Source: Aedes albopictus
Lineage: Eukaryota > Arthropoda > Insecta > Diptera > Culicidae
Assembly (NCBI RefSeq): GCF_035046485.1
Contig: NC_085138.1
Coordinates: forward strand, 295,288,256-295,352,255
Length of the DNA: 64,000 bases
Direction: 5' to 3'
Part shown: positions 21,048-32,920 of the stretch, in pieces
Layout: every line of letters starts with the position of its first letter
How positions within the stretch are numbered: the first letter of the stretch is position 1
Notes under the pieces: generated by a model
The model's database searches: none
Told to the model about the DNA's origin: nothing
Seen by the model: only the letters and a program-made list of their open reading frames with translations
Made by a program: the position numbers and the translations under genes

Positions 21048-21949
21048 CAGGGGATTCTCAAAATAACTGGGACAGGTAAAATTTTTACTTTTCAAAAAAT
21101 GTTCAACTTGATGTAACTTTTCCAAAAGGGCATCAAACGTTCTCAAATTTTAACTGTAAGTTCATCAACTAGTTGTGTATCAGTCGTTCAAATTTGGAAT
21201 AGATCGGGCCATTCTACACGAAGTTATAAAAATTCTAGAAAAAGGTATAATTTTTTGATAGCCAACTTTGAGCTGTTATATCTCCGGATTCAATGAATCG
21301 AATGCAATGAAATTTTAATCACATATGACTAATTTAATGAACTTTGAAAAACAGTTGACTTAATTTGAAATTATTATCGAGAAAAAAAGTTATGGCGATT
21401 TCATTTATTCCATGTTTTTTCCAGTAAATTGATCTATTTTTCATATGCATCCCATTACTTTTTCAATTTAATGAAGGCTATTTGGTTGCTTTCCTTTGAA
21501 ACATAAATATATTCAACTCAATTAGGGGGTATTTAAATGAATTACCATCTCCAATTTTGAAATGGTGATAAAGTTTTGGATAAATTGATGTTATATTAGA
21601 AAAATAATCCAATCGAAATAATTTTCTTTCGAGGGAAGAATTTTAAGTTTAGTCAAATGTTTATAAAGCTCATTATATAAGTCATAAATGATCAAAATTT
21701 CATTGCATTCGGATCATTGAATCCGGAGATATAACAGCTTAAAGTTGGCTATCGGATAATTATACCTTTATAACTTTGTGTAGAATGGCCCGATCTTTTC
21801 CAAATTTTGACCACTGATACACAACTCGTTAATGAACTTACAGTAAAAATTTGAGAATATTTGATGCCCTTTTCGAAAAGTTACAGCGAGTTGAACATTT
21901 TTTGAAAAGTGAAAATTTTACCTGTCCCAGTTATTTTGACTATCCCCTG
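21048..21949. mobile_element. 0.9-kb foldback element with TA duplication
   Basis: Inverted ends are CAGGGGATTCTCAAAATAAC on the left and GTTATTTTGACTATCCCCTG on the right. They are flanked by TA (21046-21047 and 21950-21951). Symmetry extends deep: CTGTTATATCTCCGGATTCA on the left is mirrored near 21722-21740. No transposase frame is present. A TA target points to the Tc1/mariner superfamily. A half copy survives at 44268-44412. Confidence 0.85.
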
Positions 21950-23390
21950 TAGCTGGAAGAGTTTCTGATTTAAACCTCGATAGAAGTTTATGATTTAAAT
22001 CTCGGAGAATTTAACACCATTTTCCGGGAGAAATTTCATGGATTAAAGGGAAAGGGAGCAAGATTTCCTTGGTTTTTGAAACCTTGGACAAATTTATGGA
22101 AGATTATCATAAGGAATTTTTGAAGGAATCTCCAGAGAAAATTCTAAAAGAATCCCTGGAAGAACTCCTGAAGGAGTCTGTGGAAAATTTTGGAAAACAA
22201 AATCTTTTGGAGAAATGCCTGGAAATACTTTTGATTTGCTAAAAGAAGGAATACGTGGATGATTTCTTGAAAAAATTCTCGACTCCTTAAAAAAACTATG
22301 GTGGAATTTTTAAGTAACCACATGGAAGCTTTTCTGGAAGACTTTTTGGAGAAATTCCTAGAGCATCCTCTAACGAAAATTATAGAGGAAAATCGAAAAT
22401 TTCAAGTTTGTACTCCAATCACCTTGTCCGTAAATTACTTGAAGTAGCCCTTGATGGAATTTCTAAGGAAATAACAGCACAATTTTCTGAAAGAATCTCT
22501 TGAAATACTCCTAGATTTCCTGGAGATTTCTAGTAGAAATTCAATATTCCCTGAAGGATTTTTTAGTCTACCTTTGGAGGAATTCTTGGAAGAATTCCAT
22601 AAGTCCATAAGAAGTTTCTGGATGAACTGTTGAAGAAGTTTAGAGAAAAAAAAAGTTTTTGAAAAAATAACCTGAAGAAATGTCTGAAGAACTCCGTTGA
22701 GGAAATTGCAAAGGAAACCCAGCAAAAAGTTCTGAAGGATCCCCAACAAACATTCAGCTGGAATTCCTGCAGAAATTGCAGACAAAGCCAGTGGCAGAAA
22801 AAACTCTTGAAGGAATCATTGAATCACTTTCAGAACCAATCTCAGGAGGGTACTCTGAAGGAATCCCTAGAAGAGTATCTGGGGGTACCTCTGGAGACAT
22901 TCTTAGAAGAATTTCTTGTACAATTCCAATTTTGGAAGTGCTGCAGTAATATCCAGAAGAATCCCAGCTAAAATCTCTGAAAGAACCTCTTGCTTGAAAT
23001 TGTGAAGAAATTTCCGCCGCAACTGTGGATTAGAAGCCCGGAGAAACCCGTGGACTAGTTTCTTCAAAAACAATTTAAGAAATTTCTTGAGAAATTCATG
23101 CATAAATTCCGGAAGGAAATCATTAAAGAATCTCTGTGAGTAATCCTTCATAAATTTCGTAATTGTTAATATGTATGAATATGTACAGAAATAAGTGTAC
23201 GAATTCCCAAAGTAATCAATGAAGAAATTCCTGAAGGAATCCCTAGAGGAACACCTAAAAAATAGAAATTCCTAAAATAAACCGTGGTTTATTTCCTGGA
23301 GGAAAGTTTTGAGTAATTTCTTGAGAAACAAAAAAAAACAAGAAAAATCATGAACTCCTGAAAGAAACCCTAGAGGCCAGCATAAAATTC

Positions 23391-24975
23391 ATCACGCACT
23401 CGAGTTACGTTCTATCACACCGCAATATTACCCGGATAAAGCAGCATTTAATTCCTTGCATTCATAGACTATAGTGCTCACTCACCAATCGTATCCACTT
23501 GCAAATGAAAATGCTTGCTCAGTATCTGAGAATCAGTATGTACCAAACCACGTTTTAGCCCGGTTGACATCTGAGCGATGTCGTGTTATCTAGATGACTA
23601 TGGAAACAAGTTTATTTTATATAAACTCGGTACAACTATTCATCAAACTATTTACCTCGTGCATCGGAGGAGACGTTATGTTAATCTCAGAAGGAGTGAC
23701 AAATTTGATGTTTTTTTGTCGTTTATCCATGAGTTGTGGATATAGAGAAAGAGAATTATTGTGAGTACTGGAGTGAAAGATTTTAATTTTTCATCCCATA
23801 CAGTGCACGTGAGTGAGAAATTTTATGCTTGCTTATGCTTATGCTTGAATAAAATGTTCACATATACAACAACAGGTACTTGCCTCGGAAATCCAGATGT
23901 GAATTTGACTTAACATGACTTACTCTGCCACTTTCAAGTGATATGAATTATCTCATGAACCTCAAAACAACACCTCCACAAATTAACCCATCATTTTCGC
24001 AATATAACTAACACGTGAAGGGCTTACCTCAAATTTTCACTCTGGCAGAAATTTCCTGATTCCAGTTATGTGCATGACCCGAAGCACAAATTAAATTCCT
24101 CGTAGAAATCCTTAAGGGATTCCATCTACTGACACTACCAATCATGTGGTTTCGACCCCCTAGCAGTGTTCCTGGGTTTAAATGGGAACCGACACCGCAC
24201 CGAGCTAGCTAGCTAGAACCCAACCTAGCATATGCTTACGAAATTAATCCCGACCGGCACTACCGGTGATTGGGGCGCAAAGTTTTCAACGGAATTTCCA
24301 CTTACCACTCACTATGCAGCACAATTTCTCTCCAGTAAAGACCAACTTCTTGGCGCGTCTCTACCGGCGACGGACGGAAACCCTTCCTTGGCTGCCACTG
24401 CACCGGAACGACTGGATCAAATCCAGCTGCCAGTCAGGAACGGGTCCTCCTCATCCCTTCACACACACTCACATGACCTGTCAGAATGGATAAGCTACTT
24501 CCCGACATGATTCTCGTCGTCGTCGTCGTCTGCGTCTCGGAGATGCCAAAAATTCTAACAGTCAGTCGTGTTTGGGAAAATCTTTTCACTTGAACGGAAA
24601 AGCAAGCGATTTCTCCACTCAAGCAGGCAGCAAGTCGGAAAACGGCAACCATAAATCTTCCTCCCGTCTGCTCCAACCAGGCTGGACTTTCTCCCCGGTT
24701 GGCGTGGATGTGGTGTTCAGTATTTATGTTCACAGTCCGTTTGAGGAGGAACTGAGCGACGACGACCGAGCCAAAGCCAGCCAGCCAGCCAGCGGTCGGC
24801 AATCGAAATTTTTAAGAAGCTTTCGGTCTCTCCCCTATTGAACGATGAAAATGAAAATTTATTGCCAACTGGTTCGATTGTTCCAGTCAGTATCTTTGTC
24901 GTCGGCGATGTCGCCGTTTTCGTGCGGTTTGGCTCTAGTCTATAGCGATTGCAGCTAACAAGATGTTCGGGCATT
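23391..24975. other. Non-repetitive stretch, no gene established
   Basis: This segment lacks the surrounding minisatellite and has higher GC from 24200 to 24830. Frames at 24232-24510 and 24572-24841 have no recognisable motif and probably arise by chance. CGTCGTCGTCGTC (24515) and CAGCCAGCCAGCCAG (24779) are small simple repeats. It may be single-copy intron sequence. Confidence 0.35.
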
Positions 24976-24989
24976 GGCGTCGGGGATCT

Positions 24990-25275
24990 GTTTTTGGGAA
25001 TGGGACTGACAATGTTTACCACTACCACTTTCCATCCTCGGTCACGCCCAATGCCCGCCAGGCCACGCACCACCTGGTCCGCCGATTGTGTTGTCTGCGC
25101 TCCACGCCTCCTTGTGCCAATCGGAGCAGTAACGAAGGCCAACTTTGCAGGGTTGTTATCCGGCATTCTTGCAACGTGCCCTGTCCACCGTATCTCTCCG
25201 GCTTTGGCCACTTTCTGGATGCTGGGTTCGCCGGAAATAGCAGTGAGCTCGTGGTTCATCCTTCTCCGCCACTAG
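24990..25275 (-). pseudogene. RTE-like LINE, C-terminal fragment
   Basis: Minus translation gives MNHELTAISGEPSIQKVAKA, then RWTGHVARMPDNNPAKLAF and GTRRRGAQ. This is the end of the same LINE ORF whose better copy lies at 48247-48522. Substitutions near the end (SADQVVRGLAG) show decay. It begins abruptly at 25275, where family A-type repeat sequence takes over. Confidence 0.8.
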
Positions 25276-26780
25276 TTTAGGGATTTTCTAGGGATTTTAG
25301 GAATGGCCACCTAGTTCCGAAGTCATTCCGGAATCAAAATGGGTCATTGGAATTGACCATTTTGGGAAAAGTGATTTTTCGCTTTGAGAACACTTTAGTT
25401 TTTAGACCTAAATGAACTAGAATGATAAAAAAAATAATATGTCTGGAAGTCTATCCCGGTCACTAAGTGCTTTGGAACCAGTTTTACGAATGTTCCGGGG
25501 AACCGGTTCCGGGGTCAATTTTTCAATATGATTCAACACCATCATGCGACACCTCAAACTTCGTGATTTTTCAAGATACATCATTGCCCGTGTAGCTGCC
25601 GGCTTAGAATAGCACTACGGACCACATGTTCCGGTGGTAAAAGTCCACCAAGCAGGTAACCCCAATCCAAAGTGTCAGGCGACCCGTGCTGAGGGATGAA
25701 TGGTTGAGGGGGTTTAAAATATGCTCGATCTTTAACGGAGCCCGTAGCGTGGGTAGATCGTTTTTTTTTTTTGGGTTGCGTTGCGGTGATAGATCTACCA
25801 AACCGAACCCTAGTCCTAACTGCTTCCAACAAGTGGAACAGCATAACTTAGTAATCAAAGGAAAACACTTTGGTCCTTATTACATTTCACACCTTGTTGA
25901 AAGTGATAGGTCTCGGTTTTAGGTGTGGCCGAGATAGACCTTGAAACAGGGACAAATGGATTAGTATTCCTAATCTTTTATTCGGTGTTCACTAGTTTGA
26001 AACAGTAAGGACTAGGGTTCCGATGCATGGTCAATATCGGTATCATTTCTTGACTTTATCGTTAGGGGATCCGATTTTGACTGAAAAAGGAGCGTGTTCA
26101 AAGCGGAACCTATCAATCAGAATCCTCCCTTGCGATCAAGTTGAAAATGACTACTGTAATAAAACCGAATACTTTATAACTTCTCAATGGTAATAAAGTA
26201 ATACGACATGCACTATACAAATGACACGGGAGATACCACAATAGATCAAATATTGGTCGCAGTGGTTTATGTTCCGAACAGAGAAAAAAAAAGATACATC
26301 ATTCTGAATTGTTTTTGTGTTATCCGAAATACTTTTGGAACCGATAAGCGGTTTTCACGGGAATCGGTTCCGGTGGACCCGGGGTACATTTTTCTTAGAT
26401 GAATAAACCCCATCATGCGACATATCGAACTTCATGATTTTGAAAGTTATAGCACATTATCACGATGATTGGCCATTTAGAATACATTTAATTATTTTGG
26501 AACCGTTTTTCTGATTTTCCGTAATCCAGTTCCGGTGCAAAGTCATGTGGCATTTCAAACATCGTGGTGTTGAAAATAAACCATTGTGTGCTAGTTTCTC
26601 GTTGCATGGAATACCTTTGGCCATTTTGGAGCTAACAAAATGATTACCGAGAATTGATTCTAGCGTTTCCGGGTTCCATTTCTCGAATGTGAATAAAACA
26701 ACATCATGCGACACCTACAATATCGTGGTTTTTCAAGATACATCATTCTGTGCTGATTTGTGTTATTCAAAATACTTCCT
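25276..26780. repeat. Family A-type diverged tandem monomers
   Basis: The CATCATGCGACACCTCAAAC-type phrase recurs near 25540, 26413, 26542 and 26703. It is followed each time by TCGTGATTTTNNAAGATACATCATT. GGAACCGGTTCCGGGG lies before it. Steps between the later units are roughly 130-165 bp. This is a distant relative of the 152-bp array at 5976-8015. The end block (25317-25445) reappears inverted at 29245-29357. Confidence 0.6.
25586..25745 (+). pseudogene. R1-type LINE 5' UTR fragment
   Basis: The plus strand reads AACCCCAATCCAAAGTGTCA, GCGACCCGTGCTGAGG and ATGCTCGATCTTTAACGGAG. This matches, in reverse, the leader of the R1 LINE (5590-5720). The match starts at GTAGCTGCCGGCTTAGAATA and stops just before a T12 tract (25760). 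Only the 5' leader is present, which is unusual because LINE relics are normally 5'-truncated. Confidence 0.7.
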
Positions 26781-27073
26781 CCTGGTATTTCTTCAAGGAC
26801 TTCTCCATGAAAGAATACCTCTATGGATTCTTCCAGTGAATTCTCTAAGTATTCCTTTATAGATTCCTCCCGATATTTCTTCAATAAACATGTCTTGGGA
26901 GTTTCCAGGCATTCCTGGTGAAGTTTTACTAGAAATTCTTGCAGAGGTTACTCCAGCAAGCCTTCCTAGGATTATTCTAGAAATTCCTACTATGATACCA
27001 CCCGGAATTCTCCTAGGGTTTTCTCTAGAGAATTCTACAGGGATTTTTTCTGGAATCCTAGGTGAGGTTGCCG
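26770..27073. repeat. GGAATTCC minisatellite segment
   Basis: Same degenerate unit as at 17790-23390 (TTCCTAGGATTATTCTAGAA and similar). The Pro/Leu/Gly-rich frame through it is not a gene. Confidence 0.7.
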
Positions 27074-27274
27074 GGAACCGTGGCGTAGTGGCTGCACGTT
27101 CACTTCATAAGTGGATAGTCATGGGTTCGATCCCAGCTTCGAAACTTGCAATTTTTCGTCAGTTGCTCTTCACCCCCCCCCCCCCTCCCCGAGAACGGAG
27201 GACACCTGACCCTCTTTCTGAGCATATGCTCTAACGGACCTGGAAACATCGGATATCGGCTAAACGGCAACTCA
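27074..27274 (+). mobile_element. tRNA-derived SINE, head type 3
   Basis: A box CGTGGCGTAGTGGCTGC and B box TGGGTTCGATCCCA (27122-27135). The body has a C14 tract and GAGAACGGAGGACACCTGAC. It differs in head and body from the SINEs at 18656 and 40878. It abuts the TA of the element at 27277. Confidence 0.75.
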
Positions 27275-27276
27275 TA

Positions 27277-28230
27277 AAGCTATGTTCACTTAGAATCCGG
27301 AATCATGTCACATTTTCTAGTGGCGCTCTCAATGAACATAATCATCATTCTTTTGCAGCACTCTGATCATACACTAATCCTCTTTAAATGGTGAAAATTT
27401 CATCGATTTTCTTGCAACGAGTGAAAAGTTATTTCAGACTGAAGAAGAGAGGAGGAAAAAAATCTTGCACAAACACGTTGAAAATTTAGCGTGGTCAGGT
27501 ACGACAGTCGCGAAAAATGTTAATATCGTCAAAACCATTATGTGTTATGTGCACAGATGTTGTTAACCATGGCATAAGGAAGTGTCCTCGGAAGAAAAAC
27601 AGCTTGGGTTCATTGATAAATCTGCTTTGAATTTGAAGATTTGGCAAGAAGTTCGAACGCTGGGCATGGTTTTTTCGCAACAAGATGATGAGAACCAATT
27701 CATACAAGGATGACAGTCTCAAGAATCGCGTGCTGCTTTTCAAAAACGCACACAAGGGATATGTAGAGGTTTTACCTATTTTGATGAGCTGCCATGACAG
27801 CCGGAGACGTTCAGTGGTATCGTCACAGATGGGTAGTGTTTATCAACGAAAAAAACACTCAAATTTCGCGTTTTCTCAATTCACTGAATTGCCCCTCATT
27901 TCGCAATAAAAAAAGTTTGGCAATTTTTCTTCGGAATCCTAGTCAGACTAGTCAAGGCACTCAGGACACTGCATAGATGACCTGATTGTTGAACAAACGT
28001 GCGGAAGGGGTTGTTGCTAAAATTTACCACCGTTGTGCAGATTTTTAGAGAGGTCAACACTGAAAAAGTGAGAAAATGTGTAAAAAATAAAAATTAATAA
28101 TTTCAATGATATTTTTCCATGAAAGTACAATAAATAACCTTTGTTTTGAGGTCTTCACCTTTTATGTTTGTTATTCCATCCCTAAGATATACGTGATTTT
28201 GTCATTCCGGATTCTAAATGAACATAGCTT
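27277..28230. mobile_element. Tc1/mariner-type element with about 27-bp inverted ends
   Basis: The ends are AAGCTATGTTCACTTAGAAT and, on the right, ATTCTAAATGAACATAGCTT. TA flanks both (27275-27276, 28231-28232). The 0.95-kb length is near that of a small Tc1/mariner unit. Short frames inside (27685-27909, 27495-27755) carry no motif that I can defend as transposase. It is either a heavily decayed autonomous copy or a non-autonomous one. Confidence 0.7.
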
Positions 28231-28499
28231 TAATGGACCCCCAATCGGACTGGAAAAGGAACGTTAAGAGCCACACATCAACATCCTCGTGCTCATCATT
28301 TTACCATGGACAGGGTAGAAAAGTGACAGCAGCGCGAAAGCCAACCAGTTCGATGTAGTAGAATTAAAATAGAATACATTTAGGCGCTGTACGAAGTGTA
28401 AGTCTAGCCGCCAATCGGAATTGCTCATGCAGTGCCCTAGTGGACAAATGAGCTGTAAAATAGGTTAAGTGATTGAATACCAGTTAGGTGATGTTATCC

Positions 28500-29235
28500 A
28501 AGACAATTTTCCTGTGATTCTTCCAGAAGTTTCTCTGGAGATTCCTCCAGGAATTCCTTCAGAGATTTTAGCCTGGGATTTTTCGAGAAATTCCTCATGG
28601 GATTCCTCCAAGAACTCGTTTGGCCTACCTCCAAGAAATGATTGCCTGCTATTCCTTCAGGGACTCGTCCATGGATTTCTCCAGGACACCTCTACCGATT
28701 CTTCCAGGGATATCTCTAGGCATTCCTCCTGGTATATATTCAAAAGATTCAAAGGATAGGATTCCTCCAAGCATTCCTAAGGGAACGTCCATAAATTACG
28801 TCACGCAAAAATTGCCCATTTTCAACCCCCCTCCCCCCTATGTCACACTTTTTGTATGAGACCTCTGAAAGTTTTGTATGGGTCGTCACACTTTGCTGAA
28901 CCCCCCCCCCTCCCCCCCTAAAGCGTGACGTAATTTATGGACCCTCCCTAATGGGATTTCACAAGAGATTTCTCTAGTGTAGTAATACCTACTATTCTTC
29001 AAAAAAATCCTTAGAAGAATCACCAGAGGCATTTCTGGAAAAATCCTAGGAAGACTACTCGGAAGAAACCCAGCAGGAATGTCAAGAGAAATCTCTAGAG
29101 GGGTTCCTGCAGGTAACATAGTAAAACTTTCTGGGGGAGTCCTAGCAGGCATTCCTGAAATAATGACAGTGGGAATCGCTTGCGGAATCCCAGCTGGAGC
29201 TCCAGAAGGAAATCCATTGGTAAATTTTAACCGGG
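28500..29235. repeat. GGAATTCC minisatellite, split by a MITE
   Basis: Two blocks (28500-28780 and 28950-29235) of the same degenerate unit, the second rich in CCAGCAGGAATG/GGAATCC variants. The MITE at 28791-28948 sits between them. Confidence 0.65.
28791..28948. mobile_element. C-tract MITE copy M5 (GTCCATAAATTACGTCACG subtype)
   Basis: Inverted ends are GGGAACGTCCATAAATTACG and, inward from the right, GGGAGGGTCCATAAATTACG. Inside are two C-rich tracts and TTTTTGTATGA/TTTTGTATGGG. The flanking duplication is TAA (28788-28790, 28949-28951). It inserted into minisatellite. Confidence 0.8.
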
Positions 29236-29347
29236 ATAGAATTCCAGACATATTTTTCCACCATTCTAGTTCATTTAGGTCTAAAAGCTAGAGTGTTCTC
29301 ATAGCGAAAATTCACTTTTCCCAAAATGGCCAAATGCAATGACCCAT

Positions 29348-30460
29348 TTTGATTCCGGAAGAACTTCTGTGTTTCTTGAGAACGGCATACCTATCAGTTC
29401 CATTGGTTGCACTTCGCTTCTTCCAGGCGGCGCTTTTCTCCCGGATGATAAAGTTGTACTGTTTTCGCGTTCTTTTATATCGTTCCACGCTCTGCCAAGT
29501 ATCGTGCTGCAGCGTGATTGCCTACGATGCGTTCTTCTCTTCCAAAATCTCTATAAACTCATCGCTGAAACAATCGTTTCACTGACTCCGTTCCACATAC
29601 CCAACATTGATCTCAGCTGCTTTGTTGATGGCTGCTGTTATCGTACTTCAGCAGTCCTCGAGAGGGGCTTCATTGAGCATGCTCTCGCCCGGTTACCATG
29701 CGTCGAGATTCTGCATGTATGCGGAGGCGACATCCGCTTGCTTCAGTCAATTCCGAGACAACCGTCGGTACCGTACATTGTTAATCATGGAGAGTTTTTC
29801 CCGCATTTTGACCACCACCAGGTTAATAATGGTCAGAGCCGATGTTGCGCCACCATGCTGACGTCGACGATATTAGAGAAATGCCGTCCGTCAAACAAGA
29901 CGTGGTTGATTTGCGATTCCGTCTGCTGTGGTGATCTGCAGATGTAACAATAAGGGAAGGAAGGCTGTGCCGTAAGTAGGTTTCTTCGTATGGGCATGTT
30001 CTTATAGTCCGTTTTCTTCCGTCAGCTGGTGGGCGCTAAACTTTCCAATCGTCGATCTAAACTCCTCCTCCTGGCCTACCTGAGCGTTTAGGTCGCCAAT
30101 GATGGTCTTGACGTTGTGCCTTGGGCAGCTATCGTACGACTGTTCGAGTTGCGTCCTTCATCAGTGATTCCGGAGTGAGGGCAAGGCACGTTGATTATGG
30201 TGAAGTTGTAGAACCTGCCCTGGACCAACAACTTGTACATTCTTTCGTTGATCGGGTACTAACTCATCACATGCAGATATGCAGAGCGCCCATCACCATA
30301 AAAGTTGTTCCCAGATAGCGTGTGTTGCTGCAGCTCTGGTAAATGGTATGATTACATCTACATATTTAAACGTTCACACCATTTGCGTTGGTCCTGTCCG
30401 GCACTCCTTCTGCAGCACTACGATCTGCCCTAATGTTGCTCGTATCCTGACCGGTTCCAA
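29348..30460 (-). pseudogene. RTE-like LINE, endonuclease and linker region, degenerate
   Basis: The DNA aligns along its length with 51940-52980, the endonuclease-linker part of the better RTE-like copy. Shared phrases include CGCTTCTTCCAGGCG, TTGATGGCTGCT, GATGATCTTGACGTTG-like and TCTGCTGTGGTGATCT. Many frameshifts and stops mean no long protein survives. At 29348 it joins an inverted copy of the block seen at 25317-25445. Confidence 0.7.
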
Positions 30461-30529
30461 CTAGGAGACAGGAATTGGAGTTGCATGGCAGGGGGCTGAA
30501 GGACCTTACAAGAGATCTGATTTGCTATG

Positions 30530-31060
30530 CCAGACTTTACCGTGCAAGTGGGATTTTACCTGTTCCCACTGGAAGTCGCATTGCTGCCGTAAACAATTTC
30601 CTTCGTCTGATTGACACCGGTACTTCCAGGTTGCATTGCTCGCTCAATGCATTGATCAGGGCTATTAACCAAAGCATCCGTTTTAAGTTCGAGCAGCATC
30701 TCTTCTTTTTATAGTGTGTCTGGCCTTCACCACGGTTGCGCCCAACTCCTCCAGCTCCGGGACCTCCCTCAGCCTCATGAGAAGAAATGCGTATGTCGTC
30801 TTGCCGTTCTCCTCTAAGATCAATGCATCGCCCTTTTTTCTCTCCTCCACGATTTTCTTTCTTCTCCTCCTTCTTTTTTCCATCCTTCTCCTTTTGCTTT
30901 TCCCTCTTGGCCTGCTGGCTCTCACAGTGTACCATCCGTACTCTCACGGATTGCTAGCGTGCTCCTGTTCCATCTTTTCTGTTTCTTCGGGACTTCCTCT
31001 TCACCAGCCACCACGTCTTTCTCTGTACGAGTGTTCTAGAGATTCTTCGGTGTCTCCAGT
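30530..31060 (-). pseudogene. LINE ORF1 gag-like fragment (R1/LOA type)
   Basis: Minus translation (80 codons, 30683-30925) gives a Lys/Arg/Glu-rich stretch, then GDALILEENGKTTYAFLLM and LREVPELEELGATVVKA. This is the conserved gag core also seen in the ORF1 at 3934-5505 (GDAIVIKTEQSKYSDVLKAM). Zinc knuckles are absent. It separates two parts of RTE-like LINE copy 2 and is likely a truncated insertion there. Confidence 0.6.
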
Positions 31061-31139
31061 TGTACAGCTGTGGTTCGTCCCGTGTCTTCCACCAGAGACT
31101 TTTCGACTGTTTCCGCTCTCGACTTCACTTAGTGCCGTT

Positions 31140-31345
31140 GTTCTCAGTTCGCATTATGTTCCTGAACAGACGCTCAGGCTTGCAGAAGTAAATCCCCCAT
31201 CGCTGTCAGTCTAGAACCAAGTTACCACCGGGATTTTTTACCCGTTCTTCCCTAAGGTTGCTAGCAGTTTTCGGCCGATACCATGGAGAGATAGAAACAG
31301 GTGTCACTAGACAGAGGCAAGTAATCTGAATGGGATCTGAATTAC
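31140..31345 (-). pseudogene. RTE-like LINE, 5' end region
   Basis: On plus, GAACAGACGCTCAGGCTTGC and CCTAAGGTTGCTAGCAGTTT parallel 53361-53470, the upstream end of the other copy. It probably represents the 5' UTR or ORF start of the same LINE family. Confidence 0.65.
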
Positions 31346-32920
31346 CCAGCTTCAAACATGCCATAATGTCATAGCTATCGGCTTTATGGCTATTTCTGAT
31401 ACACAGTACTGTATACAAACAAGTTCTAGGGAATTATAGATTCTAGTTAATTTGACTTGCGGCGAAACTCAGCTTTGGATACCTTTAGCTAGGGTTGAAA
31501 TCTACTTCGTCATATACGTTAATTTCCATCATATCAGACGGAAAATAGTCAACAATTACAGATATTCTAACTTACCTTTGCCAATGCCACATCAGATGGA
31601 ATCAAAAATCTGTAGACTGTCAATAACCACCCCCTATAGCACTGCAAATCAAATATGTATGCAAAAATTCACATTTAAATTTCACTTCACTTACGACTTC
31701 AAAATTTATCTCGTTTTGCGTTTAGGGGAAAGAGTGGCATAACGCCCCGGCTAAGCATATGTGGTCATAAACCTCAAATGATGCTTATTTTAAGGTCGTA
31801 TTCCTTTTGGCCCGCGTGCCCACAAAATTTCTCATTCAAATAAACAATTGAAAAAAGTGTTACTTTTTAGGTGCAGGAAAACTGGAGGAGGCAAAACGCC
31901 CACTGGCATTTCCCGCTTTGACGTGTTGTGAAATACCAAGGGGCTCCATCGAACTCTTCCCAGCAGCAAATGAAGGAGTAGGAGGCGCGTGGTTGTTTCA
32001 TGGGTTGGTTCCATATAATCAGTACGCAATGTCTTAATGTCTTAATAAATGTATTTGATGGAAAAATACCCGAACAATTAGGCAAAATCGCCAAACTCAT
32101 CGGATTTGTTAAGAAATTTTCTCGACGCTTCTCATTTCACTTTAAAATTTTTAATTTTCCTTAAGTATTTTTTATGTACCCCCTGAAAATGTGGAATTCC
32201 GAATAAAATTTTCCGAGTGTGCAAATTCTAAATCGAACAAACTTGATTAATTAACTTTGTCAGACCAAAACAGATGTCGATGACAGTATTATATAATAGG
32301 TGATGTGAAAATATTTGACTTTTTTGAATATATGGTGATAACTCTAAGGCGAATAAAAATTTCAACTTGACTTTTTGATTCCCCCCCCCTCCCCTTCAAA
32401 GTTTTTTAGCAGGATTTTGCATTTTGAGGGGCAGATAAAAAAAAATAAAAATATCGGTTCTTGATAAAAATTACTGAGCAAATCCGATGAGTTTTTAATA
32501 TTTTCTAGATTGAATGCTTTAATATTTTGTTATTCCCCTACCCCCTCGACCACCCGATGAGTGGTGGGACAAAAAGTGAAATAAATATTTGTAACGGCCT
32601 AATAAGGAAAGCAATAAGCAATATTTTTTGGTCGATATTCTGGAGCTACAAATGTGAAAAAATAATCTACATGACCCTACCAAATTTCTACGCCTTTTAT
32701 AATCTAATAAACAAGACCGATGGGACAATCTGGGAACAAAGAACAGACTCTAACTGGTTTCACAGCTCGTACTCGTCAGTGTTAACATTAGCATGGAAGA
32801 AGCACTTCAGGATTGAATGTCGTTAGCAGGATTTTTATTGATTTAGGATTGCGAATGGGGATTATGTTGGAAACCAACCGCTAATGGTATAATATCCTAT
32901 TCATTTTTCTTCCATTTCAG
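31346..32920. other. No gene seen; possible intron
   Basis: AT-rich, with short phrases of possible repeat origin (GGCATAACGCCCCGG at 31737, C tract at 32386). Frames here are short and without motifs. If the exon candidate at 32921 is real, this is intron. Confidence 0.35.

Larger units (their letters stand above)
17790..23390. repeat. Degenerate GGAATTCC/CCTCCAGG minisatellite, about 5.6 kb
   Basis: Most of this stretch is variations on a 12-24-bp theme (TTCCTCCAGGAATTC, with TTCTGAAGAAATTC-like variants). Its orientation flips, with CCT-rich dominant before about 19800 and GAA-rich after. It encodes spurious Phe/Leu/Glu/Lys-rich frames on both strands that should not be annotated as proteins. 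Inserted into it are the palindrome at 18099, SINEs at 18656 and 19204 and the foldback at 21048. The same repeat recurs at 26770-27070, 28500-28780 and 28950-29235. Confidence 0.8.

Noticed and set aside
26890..27234. Pro/Leu/Gly-rich protein frame
   Set aside because: It crosses a GGAATTCC minisatellite and then a SINE, so it is spurious.
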